From Natronomonas aquatica (lineage in GTDB: Archaea > Halobacteriota > Halobacteria > Halobacteriales > Haloarculaceae): 64,000 bases of DNA. Of the stretch, positions 44,315-53,352 are shown piece by piece. Location: contig NZ_JAHLKM010000001.1 in NCBI RefSeq assembly GCF_024449025.1, positions 124,001 through 188,000 on the forward strand, given 5' to 3'. Each line of letters opens with the position of its first letter. Positions within the stretch are counted from its first letter, which is position 1. Both the position numbers and the translations under genes were made by a program. The notes beneath the pieces were generated by a model, which was given only the letters and a program-made list of their open reading frames with translations, had not been told where the DNA came from and did not search any database.

Positions 44315-44716
44315 ATGCAGCAGCAATACGCCGACACCACTGCATCGAACGCGACCAGGCTGGATACCGGAACGGTGCGGACCCGGTGTGAGCAACTCCA
44401 CTTCCGGAACTACGACGAACACCGGCGGTGGCGGTTGACCGTCTCGGTGTCGCGGCCGGGCGAACCCCCCGAACACGAGGGGACCTACGAACTCGGCCCG
44501 GACGACGTCGAGAGCGAACTGGAGATCGTCCCACCGGGCCGATACGAGGTGCGGGTTTCGGCGTCCTTCCGGTCGGTCCAGGAGGGCCGTTCCGACGGTA
44601 CCGTCGAGACCGACGAGGTGACGGCGAACTGTAACGTCGGCGATCGTCCCCCACAGACGGTCGTCGTCGAGTGCGGTAACGGGGTCGTGGCGGTTTCGGA
44701 GGGACTGTCGGACTGA
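44315..44716 (+). CDS. Hypothetical beta-rich soluble protein
   Basis: A 133-residue protein, acidic, with no signal or membrane segment. It contains LTVSVSRPGEPPEHEGTYEL and VPPGRYEVRVSASF, a pattern of beta strands reminiscent of an immunoglobulin-like or fibronectin-like sandwich, and three cysteines. A T-rich TTTTTTACTT element lies about 28 bp before the ATG. The function is not recognised. It is convergent with the FtsJ gene. Confidence 0.65.
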   Translation: MQQQYADTTASNATRLDTGTVRTRCEQLHFRNYDEHRRWRLTVSVSRPGEPPEHEGTYELGPDDVESELEIVPPGRYEVRVSASFRSVQEGRSDGTVETDEVTANCNVGDRPPQTVVVECGNGVVAVSEGLSD

Positions 44717-44726
44717 CCCGTCGAGC

Positions 44727-45485
44727 CTACTCGATCCGTTCGGCGAACCCGAACCGCGGCTTGACGTCCGTCACCTCGATCTCGACGGTATCGCCCGGCT
44801 CAGTGTCGGCAACGAAGAGCGTGTATCCCTCGACTTTCCCGATCCCGTCACCCTCGCTGCCGACGTCCTCGATCTCGATCTCGAGTCGATCGCCCTCCCG
44901 GACGGGCGCAGTGAGCCGCCCCTTGGCGACCATATACAGTTCCGAGGAGGAATCCCGTGAGGCGTTCGGGTGAATCGTCCGGACGTACTCGAACTCCTCG
45001 TCGATGTCCGCCCGGAGGTCGTTCGTATCGGGACCCTCGAAGACCTTGGCGACGAAATCGCCGCCGGGCGCGAGGAGCTCGAGCGCCGTCTCGAAGGCGG
45101 TCCGGGCCAGATACACCGACCGGGCGTGATCCAGCGAGTACTCGCCGGTCATGTTCGGGGCCATATCGGAGACGACGACGTCGGCCTCGCCGACCCGGTC
45201 GGTGATGCGTTCCCGGGTCTCCTTGTCGGTCATGTCGCCGCGGATCGTCTCGACGCCGTCGACCGGATCGATCCGCTGGAGGTCGACGCCGACGACGGTG
45301 CCGCCCTCGCCGGCCAGCTCCGTCGCGACCTGGAGCCACCCGCCCGGGGCGGCCCCCAGATCGACGACCGTATCGCCCCCGTTTATCAGCTCCGCCTCCC
45401 CGTCGAGCTGTTTGAGCTTGTAGGCGGCCCGCGAGCGGTAGCCCTCCTGTTTGGCCCGGTTGTAGTACTCGTCTTTTCCCGTCAT
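44727..45485 (-). CDS. rlmE: 23S rRNA (uridine-2'-O) methyltransferase RlmE/FtsJ with C-terminal TRAM domain
   Basis: A 252-residue enzyme. The RrmJ catalytic fold has YRSRAAYKLKQLD, the SAM motif VVDLGAAPGGWLQVA, VVSDMAPNMTG and a catalytic Lys in FVAKVFEG, matching the K-D-K-E tetrad. The last 65 residues form a TRAM RNA-binding domain (IEDVGSEGDGIGKVEGYTLF), an archaeal addition. It 2'-O-methylates a uridine of the A-loop of 23S rRNA. The ATG at 45485 is chosen as homology begins there. Confidence 0.94.
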   Translation of the reverse strand: MTGKDEYYNRAKQEGYRSRAAYKLKQLDGEAELINGGDTVVDLGAAPGGWLQVATELAGEGGTVVGVDLQRIDPVDGVETIRGDMTDKETRERITDRVGEADVVVSDMAPNMTGEYSLDHARSVYLARTAFETALELLAPGGDFVAKVFEGPDTNDLRADIDEEFEYVRTIHPNASRDSSSELYMVAKGRLTAPVREGDRLEIEIEDVGSEGDGIGKVEGYTLFVADTEPGDTVEIEVTDVKPRFGFAERIE

Positions 45486-45691
45486 GGGTGGCTCACCGAA
45501 ATCCTCGGGAGCCGCTGGGCAGGGTCGGCGGGCGAAACGGATTTCATACCAGTACGCACGCGGTCGATCCGGAAAGGCACATCGGATGGCGCGCCGGAAG
45601 CGTCGCTGAGATTCCGGTTCGGATCGCCCGAGGCCGACACCTGCCCCAGCGTGAATTTTATTACGGAGACGAAAGCGTGATTCGAACAGGG

Positions 45692-46477
45692 ATGTCCACG
45701 ACAACGACATCGACAACGACAGCGACATCGGTCCGCGGGACGGTCGGCGGTATGGCACGAGCGGCGAACCCCGCCTTCGCCGTCGCCGTCGTCTTCCTCC
45801 CGCTGGCCGTCTTCGGTTACGTACAGACAGCGGGGACGACCACACAACACACGTTCGTCCACGTGATGGCCGGCGTGCTGTGGACGGGCATCGATATTTT
45901 CATGGGGCTGGTCGTCGGGCCGGTTATCGGCGGACTCGACGAGGAGTCGGCCTCGGAGTTCTTCCGGCGGTTCACCCCCAAGTCGGCGTTTCTCCTGCCG
46001 ACGATCGCAGTCGTCGCGATCTTCTCCGGGATCACGCTCGCGATCCGAACGGAGCTGTTGCCGAGCCCGGACGCGTGGCTGGCGCTGTTTACGCTGGTCA
46101 ACCTCCCGGGTGCCCTGCTTTTGATCGGCTGGCAGTTCGACGCCTGGCGCGATCCGCGGTGGGTGGCACCGTTCGCGGTGAGTCTCCTCGGGTCGGCCGC
46201 GTGGGTCGCCGTGACCGTCGGTGGGCTCAGAATCCCCGGCCCGGCGATCCTCGCCGCCTTGGTCATCGTGACCGTTCTCAACCTCGAGGGGTTCGGGCTG
46301 ATCCTTCCGGGCGAGATCCGGGTCTACCGGGAGATGAACGCGGCCGAGCCGGACGCCGGGCTCATCCAGCGGATCGGTCAGCGCAACGCCAAACTGGCCG
46401 GCGTACAGGGGACGTTCCAGTTTCTGATCGTCGTGGTGATGGTCTATCTCCGCTACGGCGAGTTCCCGTTCCTCTGA
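45692..46477 (+). CDS. Seven-helix membrane protein (DUF2269/CopD-like)
   Basis: A 261-residue membrane protein with about seven hydrophobic segments after a Thr-rich tail (STTTTSTTTATS). HVMAGVLWTGIDIFMGLVVG has the His plus Trp-Thr-Gly pattern of CopD/DUF2269-type putative heme or copper membrane proteins. The last third has MNAAEPDAGLIQRIGQRNAKL. A TATA-like GAATTTTATTA lies at about 45653-45663. The precise function is unknown. Confidence 0.72.
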   Translation: MSTTTTSTTTATSVRGTVGGMARAANPAFAVAVVFLPLAVFGYVQTAGTTTQHTFVHVMAGVLWTGIDIFMGLVVGPVIGGLDEESASEFFRRFTPKSAFLLPTIAVVAIFSGITLAIRTELLPSPDAWLALFTLVNLPGALLLIGWQFDAWRDPRWVAPFAVSLLGSAAWVAVTVGGLRIPGPAILAALVIVTVLNLEGFGLILPGEIRVYREMNAAEPDAGLIQRIGQRNAKLAGVQGTFQFLIVVVMVYLRYGEFPFL

Positions 46478-46551
46478 CCCGGCGTCGCGGTCGCCGTTCG
46501 GACAGTGACGTGATCCCAACGATTTTGCTCGCGGGGCGAGTAGGATCGGTA

Positions 46552-47487
46552 ATGGCGACGTGCGACGTGTGTGGTCGCGACGAGAACATGCCGTACAACT
46601 GCCGGCATTGCGGCGGAACGTACTGCAGCGAGCACCGGCTACCGGAGAACCACGAGTGTCCCGGCCTCGAAAACTGGAACGATCCCGACGGGGTCTTCGA
46701 CAGCGGGTTCGACGACACGATCGACACGGGATCCGGTGGGAGCCGAGCAACGAAGAGCGCCGGGAACCTACTCGGTCGCGTAGGGCTCGACACGGGACCC
46801 GGCGGCCCGCTTGCGTACTTCCGGAACAACCTCTCGTATCTCTTTCTCGCGGTTATGGTGGTCGTCTTCCTTGTCCAGACGATCATGCAGTTTCGGGTCG
46901 ATATCGCCACATGGCGTGGCATATTCACCCTCAGTACGGCTCACCCGGAGTACGTCTGGACGTGGATCATTTCGGTTTTCTCCCACGGCGGCTCGGCACA
47001 TCTGCTTTTTAATGCGATCGCGCTGTATTTCTTCGGGCCGCTCGTCGAGCGGCAGGTCGGCTCGCGGAAGTTCGCGATCCTGTTTCTCGGGAGCGGGATC
47101 CTCGCCGGCCTCGGACAGGTTGGGGTCGGGCTCGTGACCGGCGAGACGGTCGCCGTCCTCGGCGCGTCGGGCGCGATAATGGCGATCATGGGCGTGTTGG
47201 CGATGACCTCGCCGGAGCTGAAGGTGCTGCTTTTCTTCTTCATCCCGATGTCGATCCGGACGTTGACGGTGCTGTTTGCGGCCTTCTCGATCTTCGCGTT
47301 CGTCTCGAACGGCGGGATCCTCGGCGGCGTGGCCCACTTCGCCCACCTCGTCGGGCTGTTCGTCGGGCTGTGGTACGGCAACCGGATCAAAGACCGGATC
47401 GGGCGCGGCCCGAGACAGCTGAACCTCGGGCCCGGTCGCGGTCCCGGCGGTCCCGGCGGTCCCGGCGGCCCGGGACGGTTCCCGTAG
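46552..47487 (+). CDS. Rhomboid intramembrane protease with N-terminal AN1 zinc finger
   Basis: A 311-residue protein. Residues 4-36 form an AN1-type zinc finger (CDVCGRDENMPYNC, HCGGTYCSEHRLPENHEC). About 85-285 are six transmembrane helices of rhomboid type, with HLLFNAIALYFFGPLVE, the catalytic Ser in VLGASGAIMAIMG and the catalytic His in HFAHLVGLFVG. A tail with GGP repeats (about 295-310) follows. It cleaves membrane proteins; the zinc finger may recruit substrates or ubiquitin-like proteins. It ends at the base before endonuclease V. Confidence 0.9.
   Translation: MATCDVCGRDENMPYNCRHCGGTYCSEHRLPENHECPGLENWNDPDGVFDSGFDDTIDTGSGGSRATKSAGNLLGRVGLDTGPGGPLAYFRNNLSYLFLAVMVVVFLVQTIMQFRVDIATWRGIFTLSTAHPEYVWTWIISVFSHGGSAHLLFNAIALYFFGPLVERQVGSRKFAILFLGSGILAGLGQVGVGLVTGETVAVLGASGAIMAIMGVLAMTSPELKVLLFFFIPMSIRTLTVLFAAFSIFAFVSNGGILGGVAHFAHLVGLFVGLWYGNRIKDRIGRGPRQLNLGPGRGPGGPGGPGGPGRFP
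47447..47478 (+). repeat. Short GGTCCCGGC tandem repeat
   Basis: A 9-bp unit GGTCCCGGC, repeated with small changes, encodes GPGGPGGPGGPG in the rhomboid C-terminal tail. It is a low-complexity, in-frame expansion. Confidence 0.7.
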
Positions 47488-48231
47488 ATGGAGGTCGTCG
47501 AAGACCGGTTCCGGCCCCGGGAGGTAGACAGCGACGACCGCGACGCGATGGAGGCGATGCAACTCGAGGTCGCCGACGCGGCAGCCTTCGAGGACGCAAC
47601 CGAGGTGACCCCCGAGTCGATCCGGAGCGGCGAATCGACGGTCGCCGGCGTCGATCAGGCGTTCCCGGGGGGTCGGGCGGTATCGGCGGCGGTCGTCCTC
47701 CGCGGCGGGGAGGTGATAGAGCGGACGAGCGCCGTCCGGTCCCAGCCGATGCCGTACGTGCCCGGGCTGCTCGCGTTCCGGGAGGGGCCGCCGGTGATCG
47801 CGGCGCTCGAATCGCTCGAGGTCGAACCGGACCTTTTGATCTTCGACGGGAGCGGTCGGATCCACTACCGGGAGGCAGGGATCGCCACCCACGCCGGCGT
47901 CTGTTTCGATACCCCCTCCATCGGCGTCGCAAAGAGCCTGCTCTGTGGGCGACCGCGGGGGCCGACCGACGAACTCCCGGCCGGCGAGACCGTGTCGATC
48001 GAGGCCGACGACTCGATGAGCGCACCCGAGGGGACGGTCGTCGGCCACGCCTACCAGAGCCGGCAGTTCCCCGAATCGAAGCGGATCAACCCCCTCTACG
48101 TCTCGCCCGGCCACCGGCTGTCGGCGGCGACGGCCGTGGCGTGTCTTTCGGCCTGCGGCGGCGAGTACAAACTCCCGCGGCCGGTACGGCTGGCCGATCA
48201 GTACGCCGACGAGCTGAAATCGGAGGTGTAG
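47488..48231 (+). CDS. nfi: Endonuclease V
   Basis: A 247-residue EndoV that nicks DNA (or RNA) at deaminated adenosine (inosine). The catalytic acids align as Asp56 (AGVDQAF), Glu99 (AFREGP) and Asp120 (IFDGSGRIHYREAGIATH), with the DNA-wedge segment PMPYVPGLLAF (Tyr90) and SIGVAKSLL. It starts directly after the rhomboid stop, so the two are co-transcribed, though no functional link is known. Confidence 0.92.
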   Translation: MEVVEDRFRPREVDSDDRDAMEAMQLEVADAAAFEDATEVTPESIRSGESTVAGVDQAFPGGRAVSAAVVLRGGEVIERTSAVRSQPMPYVPGLLAFREGPPVIAALESLEVEPDLLIFDGSGRIHYREAGIATHAGVCFDTPSIGVAKSLLCGRPRGPTDELPAGETVSIEADDSMSAPEGTVVGHAYQSRQFPESKRINPLYVSPGHRLSAATAVACLSACGGEYKLPRPVRLADQYADELKSEV

Positions 48232-48402
48232 GTTGGGAGCGACCGGTAGGAACCCGGGGATTCGATCGGAGATCCGATCGCTGGAAGCTAACGTTTTTGT
48301 ACCCGTAGACAGCCGTGACCCCACAGACTATACCGATTACGCCCGTACGTCTCGATGAAAGGAGTACTCACGGCTTTCGATCGAGAGCCTGTTCCGATAT
48401 CT

Positions 48403-48927
48403 ATGACTGATGAGAACGAACCGGCGGCCCAGGAAGCGGCCTCCGTTACGCCCGACCCGGAAACGGTGAAGACCATCTCGGAGAGTTATTCGGCAGCGAT
48501 CGATCGGTTCGTCCAGGGTATCGAACTAGTTGCCGCGACGGTCTTTGCCGTGCTCTTTGCGATCGGGGTGATCGATCTGATACTACAGATCACCGTGGCC
48601 ACCCGAAGCGGTCAGATCACCGATCCGATAGTTGTCATCGGATTTATCGACACGGGACTCCTGTTGTTGATCATCGTCGAGGTGTACCAGACGGTCCTCG
48701 CGTACGTAGAGGAGACCGACACCCGACGGATCGTTCGACTGGTCATCTATACCGGCGTTATCGCGATGGTGCGGAAAGCAATCATTTTCCGGACGGGCGA
48801 ATACGCAACCGTTCAGGACGCCCTTTTCGCTGCCGGATCGTACGCGCTCATCATCTTTGCTCTGGTGAGTCTCCTCCTCGTCGAACGGGTCTACGGCGGC
48901 GACAAGCCGTTGATATCCGGTCAATAG
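48403..48927 (+). CDS. PsiE-like membrane protein
   Basis: A 174-residue protein with about four hydrophobic helices matching the PsiE (phosphate-starvation-inducible E) family: VAATVFAVLFAIGVIDLIL, VVIGFIDTGLLLLIIVEVYQ, RRIVRLVIYTGVIAMVRK and the last helix ALIIFALVSLLL. ATG 48403 is used; 48355 is an alternative, as a CTATACC element lies 26 bp before it. The biochemical role of PsiE is unknown. The window also has a PiT phosphate transporter about 9.5 kb away. Confidence 0.8.
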   Translation: MTDENEPAAQEAASVTPDPETVKTISESYSAAIDRFVQGIELVAATVFAVLFAIGVIDLILQITVATRSGQITDPIVVIGFIDTGLLLLIIVEVYQTVLAYVEETDTRRIVRLVIYTGVIAMVRKAIIFRTGEYATVQDALFAAGSYALIIFALVSLLLVERVYGGDKPLISGQ

Positions 48928-49032
48928 CACTCCACACTCGGGACCGTGGTCGTTCGGGCCGTCCGGTCCGTTGTGCGCCGGTCGGATTTCGGGACCGCTC
49001 CGAGCACGCCGAGCGAAGGGGATTCGACGATA

Positions 49033-49707
49033 TCAGTCCGCCGGCTCCAGCGTTTCGACGACGGTCCGCAGACTCTTCGCCTCCAACAGCGGGTCGGTAT
49101 CGATTTCCCGGTCGGCGTTGTGAGAGCGGCGCAGAAAGACGGTGTCGAACCCCGCCCTTTGTCCGGCGACGATGTCGCTTTCGCTGTCGCCGACGTACAG
49201 CGGGTTCGAACAGCCGAGGTCGCTCGCCGCCGCGTCGAGGTACGTCGGATCGGGCTTTTTTTCGTGTAGGCTGTCGCGTGTCGGTGGTCTGGCGTGGATC
49301 GTCCCCGCCCGCTCTATCAGTCCGTGTGTCCGCAACACGAACTCGACGATTCGTTTCTGGTTGTTGCTCACGATCCCGACCGGCGCGTCGACGTGCTCGA
49401 GGGCAGCCACGTCTTCGTACGGAACCTTCCGGCCGTCGGTCGCTTCGTCCCGGAGTGCCGCCTCGATCCGGTCCTCGCGGAACCGCCACAGCCGGTCGGG
49501 ATCGACGTCGTAGCGATCGGCGACGGCGCGCAACTCCGCCGGCGAGACTTCGATCGTGACGGCGTCGACGTCCTCCGGCAGCGGATCCGGGATACCCGCG
49601 GCGGCGAACGCCTCGACGACGGCGGCTTCCAGCACCGATCTCGGGGCGAGCGGAACGAGGACACCATCGTGGTCCAAAAGGAGTCCGTCGTACACCCCAC
49701 CTCTCAT
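49033..49707 (-). CDS. HAD-superfamily phosphatase
   Basis: A 224-residue HAD hydrolase. Motif I is LLLDHDGVLVPL (nucleophile Asp near residue 12), motif II IVSNNQ, motif III KKPDPTY and motif IV YVGDSESDIVAGQ. The helical cap between about 20 and 105 is of phosphoglycolate-phosphatase type. The substrate is probably a small phosphate ester. It is flanked by a 450-bp region with no gene on its upstream side. Confidence 0.88.
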   Translation of the reverse strand: MRGGVYDGLLLDHDGVLVPLAPRSVLEAAVVEAFAAAGIPDPLPEDVDAVTIEVSPAELRAVADRYDVDPDRLWRFREDRIEAALRDEATDGRKVPYEDVAALEHVDAPVGIVSNNQKRIVEFVLRTHGLIERAGTIHARPPTRDSLHEKKPDPTYLDAAASDLGCSNPLYVGDSESDIVAGQRAGFDTVFLRRSHNADREIDTDPLLEAKSLRTVVETLEPAD

Positions 49708-50157
49708 TACTGTTCTCTTGCGGGAAACACCTGTTGAGACTATCGATACCGGAACAGAACGGAAACGGGGACGGAGCCGTTACCTAATTCGAGGCGAAGA
49801 CCCCACCCCCGAGCAGCGCCGGGCTTCCGGCTTCGGCGTGAGCACGAGCGAGTAGAGTGGGGTAGTTCACCACCGATACCGTCTTCGAGTCGGATCGCGA
49901 CCGTGTCCTCACCGTAGGCGGGCCCCTGAAGGACCAGCTCGTCAGACGCCCCGGACAGTCCCACGACGAGTCTCCGAGCAGTTCGGACGGGAGTTTGCCG
50001 ATCATATCCCCTACCGATCGCGGCGGATCGCCCGTAGTCGTTCGTCCGCTCGCGTCGATGGGTCGGGATATCGGGTTTCGGCTCCGGGAACCCGACCGAT
50101 CGGCCCGCAGATCGTCGGATACCAACGCCTAACTACCATCCGCGCGAGCACCCGAAC
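49708..50157. other. 450-bp intergenic region; possible IS200/IS605 end relic
   Basis: No convincing gene is seen. On the minus strand GTGAACTACCCCAC at about 49861-49874 is followed by a GC-rich stem region to about 49795. The conceptual translation there contains EAGSPAL, similar to the tail of haloarchaeal TnpB transposases and to ends of IS200/IS605-type elements. It is too short and degraded to call an element. A conceptual 42-residue reading from an ATG at 50005 has no recognised homology. Confidence 0.3.
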
Positions 50158-50985
50158 ATGAGCGATCGAACGGTCGTCATCACCGGCTGTTCGTCCGGCA
50201 TCGGCCGGGCGGCGGCGTACGCGTTCTTGGACGAAGAGTGGCAGGTCTACGCGACAGCACGCAACCCCGCCGATATCGAGACGCTGGGGGAAGCAGGCTG
50301 TGAGATCGGCACGCTGAACGTTCGGGATCCCGACGACATCGAGCGTGTCGTCGATCGGATCGTCGAGGCAGAGGGGCGGCTCGACGCCGTGGTGAACAAC
50401 GCCGGCTACGGCCAGCACGGTCCCCTGGAGGACATCGACGACGAGCGCTTCGAAAAGCAGTTCGACGTCAACGTCTTCGGACCCCACCGGCTGATCCGCG
50501 AGGCGCTGCCGCACATGCGCGAACGAGGGGACGGAACGATCGTCAACGTCTCCTCGGTCGCCGGTCGGCTCGCCGCGCCGGGGATGGGAGCGTACGCGGC
50601 GTCGAAATACGCTATCGAGGGGTACAGCGACTCGTTGCGGCGCGAACTCGAGCCGTTCGGGATTTCGGTCAGCGTCGTCCAGCCCGGGCCGGTCGAGACG
50701 AACTTCCGGGACCGTGTCGGCGACGAACTCGGCCGGCTGGAACGGACCGAGGCCTACGAGGACCTCTATGAGTTCCAGGAGGACGCCACGCTCATCGGCG
50801 GGGACGGCCCGCTCGCGGTCCACCCGGCGGCGGTCGCGGAGGCGATCGTCGAGGCCGCCGTCACGCCGGATCCCGAACCGCGCTACGTCGTCGGGCGGGC
50901 CGCCCAGCTTCTGGTCTATGCGAGCTACCTCCCCGACCGCATCGAGGACCGGATCTTCGCGGCGATCCGTCGGTTCAGTTCCTGA
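50158..50985 (+). CDS. Short-chain dehydrogenase/reductase
   Basis: A 275-residue classical SDR: cofactor loop TGCSSGIGRAAA near residue 9, NNAG in VVNNAGYGQHG, catalytic Ser in NVSSVAGRL and YAASKYA (Tyr and Lys). ATARN after strand 2 suggests NADP(H) preference. The C-terminal 40 residues are like retinol-dehydrogenase-type SDRs. It is 1 bp from the next gene, a glycerate kinase, so reduction of hydroxypyruvate- or tartronate-semialdehyde-like substrates is conceivable but unproven. Confidence 0.88.
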   Translation: MSDRTVVITGCSSGIGRAAAYAFLDEEWQVYATARNPADIETLGEAGCEIGTLNVRDPDDIERVVDRIVEAEGRLDAVVNNAGYGQHGPLEDIDDERFEKQFDVNVFGPHRLIREALPHMRERGDGTIVNVSSVAGRLAAPGMGAYAASKYAIEGYSDSLRRELEPFGISVSVVQPGPVETNFRDRVGDELGRLERTEAYEDLYEFQEDATLIGGDGPLAVHPAAVAEAIVEAAVTPDPEPRYVVGRAAQLLVYASYLPDRIEDRIFAAIRRFSS

Positions 50986-50986
50986 T

Positions 50987-52297
50987 ATGTTCGAACACCG
51001 TGACCGGCTGGCGGCGACGCCGGCCCACGAACTCGCCTTGGACTGTCTGGCGGCGGGCATCGAGGCCGCCCGTCCCGACCGGGCCGTCGAGCGACACTGC
51101 TCGCTCGATGGCGATACCCTCCGGATCCGCGGGGCCGAATACGACCTCGCGGCGTACGATTCACTCCGTATCCTCGGCGGCGGGAAGGCGGCCGACGACC
51201 TCGCGGCGGCCTTCGAGGCGCTTCTCGGCGACCGCGTGGACGGCGGCGTCGTCGTGACGAACGAGCCGACGGCCGACCCCGAGCGCGTGACGGTCCGGCG
51301 GGGCGAACACCCCACACCGGGGGAGGGAAGCGTCTCGGGAGCGCGTGCCGTCCTCGACGCCGCGGCGGCGGCCGACGAGCGGACGCTCGTGATCGCGGCG
51401 ATCGCAGGGGGCGGCAGCGCTCTGCTCTGTGCGCCCGTCGCGGGACTCGCAGTCGAGGAGATGCAGGCGGCCACCGACGGCCTCCTGAACGCCGGGGCGT
51501 CGATCGACGAAATAAACGTCGTCCGGCGGGCCTGCTCGGAGATCAAGGGCGGCGGGCTGGCGGCCGCCGCGGCCCCGGCGACGGTCGTCGGCGTCCTTAT
51601 CAGCGACGTCGTCGGCGACAAACTTCCAGTCATCGCCAGCGGGCCGACGGTTCCGACGGGGACCGACCCGGCGGGCGCGCTCGAGGTGCTCGATCGGTAC
51701 GACCTCGACGTGCCGGCGGTCGGGGAGTACCTCCGGGCGGCCGACCCGGAGGCGCCCGCGGACGTCGACGTCGACAACCACGTCGTCGTCTCCGGACGCG
51801 ACGCGGTCGACGCAGCCAGAGAAATCGCGGCCGACCGGGGCTATTCGACGTGTGTCCTCTCGACGCGGATCGAGGGCGAAGCGACCGCTGCGGGGCGGAT
51901 CCACGCCGCGATCGGGGCCGAGGCGGCCGAGAGCGGCGATCCACTCGCCCCGCCCGGGGTCGTCCTCTCGGGCGGGGAGACGACGGTCCGGGTGACCGGC
52001 GACGGGACCGGCGGTCCCAACCAGGAGTTCGCTCTCGCGGCCGCGGATGGGCTCCCCGAATCGGCCATCCTCGGCGCCGTCGACACCGACGGCGAGGACG
52101 GCAGCACCGACGCCGCCGGCGCGCTCGTCGACGCGGGGACGGTCGAGGACCCGGCGGCGGCCCGCCGGGCGCTGGAGAAAAACGACAGCTACGGCTTTCT
52201 CGAGCCGAAAGGCGGGCTGCTCCGGACCGGCGCGACCGGGACGAACGTAAACGACCTCCGCGTCCTCGTCGTGCCCGAAAACGACGGAGACCGCTAG
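50987..52297 (+). CDS. Glycerate 2-kinase (MOFRL family)
   Basis: A 436-residue glycerate 2-kinase with all usual motifs: AIAGGGSALLCAP, ACSEIKGGGLAAA, ISDVVGDKLPVIASGPTVP, SGGETTVRV with GTGGPNQEFAL, and GTNVNDLRVLV. It makes 2-phosphoglycerate from D-glycerate and ATP for entry to lower glycolysis. It follows the SDR gene by 1 bp. Its stop overlaps the convergent ArsA stop inside one CTAG (52294-52297). It is a paralogue of the altered copy at 35625-36986. Confidence 0.92.
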   Translation: MFEHRDRLAATPAHELALDCLAAGIEAARPDRAVERHCSLDGDTLRIRGAEYDLAAYDSLRILGGGKAADDLAAAFEALLGDRVDGGVVVTNEPTADPERVTVRRGEHPTPGEGSVSGARAVLDAAAAADERTLVIAAIAGGGSALLCAPVAGLAVEEMQAATDGLLNAGASIDEINVVRRACSEIKGGGLAAAAAPATVVGVLISDVVGDKLPVIASGPTVPTGTDPAGALEVLDRYDLDVPAVGEYLRAADPEAPADVDVDNHVVVSGRDAVDAAREIAADRGYSTCVLSTRIEGEATAAGRIHAAIGAEAAESGDPLAPPGVVLSGGETTVRVTGDGTGGPNQEFALAAADGLPESAILGAVDTDGEDGSTDAAGALVDAGTVEDPAAARRALEKNDSYGFLEPKGGLLRTGATGTNVNDLRVLVVPENDGDR

Positions 52298-53352
52298 TCG
52301 AGACAGCTCGCGACGACGCCCAACATCGCCTCGCCGCGGACCGCCTCCGCAAACAGCGGTATCCGCTTTACCTCCCGCCCCCGGAAGAGGTCCTGGGCCC
52401 GCGAGAGAGCCTCCCGCTGGACCTCCCAGCGCCGCCGGCAGAACTCGCAGTTCTCGGTGTCGGGGGCGACGAACCACTCCTCGTCGAGCCCCGCGGCGGC
52501 GGTCAGGTCCTCGCTGACGCGGTTGACGACCACCGTTCCGACGGGGATCCCGAACCCCTCCAGCCGGTCGATAAGGCGTTCGCTCTCGGTGACGCTCATC
52601 GCCTCGGGGATCGTCACGACCCGGAAGTCGGTCCGGGAGGGATCTTCGAGGGCGGCCCGTAGCTTTTCGATCTTCGCGGAAAGTTCCTTCAGGCTCGCCG
52701 TTCCGTCCTCGACCGTGTCGTCGTCACCGAAGAACCCGCCGAGGCTCCCGGCCATCCCCGAGAGCCGCTGTTTGAACGCGAGCAGCCGACCCATCATGGA
52801 ATCCATCACCTCGGGTAACTCCAGCAGTCTGAGGGTGTGGCCGGTCGGGGCGGTATCGACGACGACGCGCTCGAACCGCGGGTCGTCGAGATACTCGATA
52901 AGTAGCTGCATGGCGGCCGCCTCGTCGGCGCCGGGCATCGCGCCGCCGAGCGGATGGCCCGTCTCGCCGCCGAGCAGTTCGCCGAGGCCGCCGAGCCCCG
53001 TCCCGTCGAACTCGGTGTCGACCGTATCGTCGGCCCCCGCCGCAAACGGGCCCTCGAACGCCGTCGATTCGGGATCGATCTCGACGGCGAAAAGCGGGCT
53101 GTACTCCCTGATTCGGGTCGGCTCCGCCGGGATGTCGGTCTCGAGGGTATCCGAAAGCGAGTGGGCCGGATCCGTCGAGACGACGAGCGTCGGCGTCCCA
53201 CCACGGGCGCTGGCCAGCGCCGTCGCGGCGGCACAGGTCGTCTTGCCGACGCCACCCTTCCCGCCGTAGAGGACGTATTCCGGCGCGTCGACGCCGGCGG
53301 GCGGGTCTGCCGTCTCGATAGACTCGACCGGCTCGACGGTGAGTTCGCTCAT
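52294..53352 (-). CDS. ArsA/Get3-type ATPase
   Basis: A 352-residue deviant-Walker-A ATPase. The P-loop is YGGKGGVGKTTCAAA near residue 30, switch I STDPAHSLSDTLE, switch II DTAPTGHTLRLLELP, and a C-terminal CEFC pair like the zinc-binding CxxC of Get3 dimers. The single-domain length is Get3/TRC40-like, for handling tail-anchored membrane proteins, rather than double-length bacterial ArsA. No arsenic genes are nearby. Confidence 0.9.
   Translation of the reverse strand: MSELTVEPVESIETADPPAGVDAPEYVLYGGKGGVGKTTCAAATALASARGGTPTLVVSTDPAHSLSDTLETDIPAEPTRIREYSPLFAVEIDPESTAFEGPFAAGADDTVDTEFDGTGLGGLGELLGGETGHPLGGAMPGADEAAAMQLLIEYLDDPRFERVVVDTAPTGHTLRLLELPEVMDSMMGRLLAFKQRLSGMAGSLGGFFGDDDTVEDGTASLKELSAKIEKLRAALEDPSRTDFRVVTIPEAMSVTESERLIDRLEGFGIPVGTVVVNRVSEDLTAAAGLDEEWFVAPDTENCEFCRRRWEVQREALSRAQDLFRGREVKRIPLFAEAVRGEAMLGVVASCLD

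Noticed and set aside
47447-47478. The tandem GGTCCCGGC repeat as a CRISPR-like array
   Set aside because: Units are 9 bp without spacers and code for a Gly-Pro tail.
50011-51777. A 588-codon open frame on the minus strand
   Set aside because: Antisense to the SDR and the glycerate kinase, both with full catalytic motifs.
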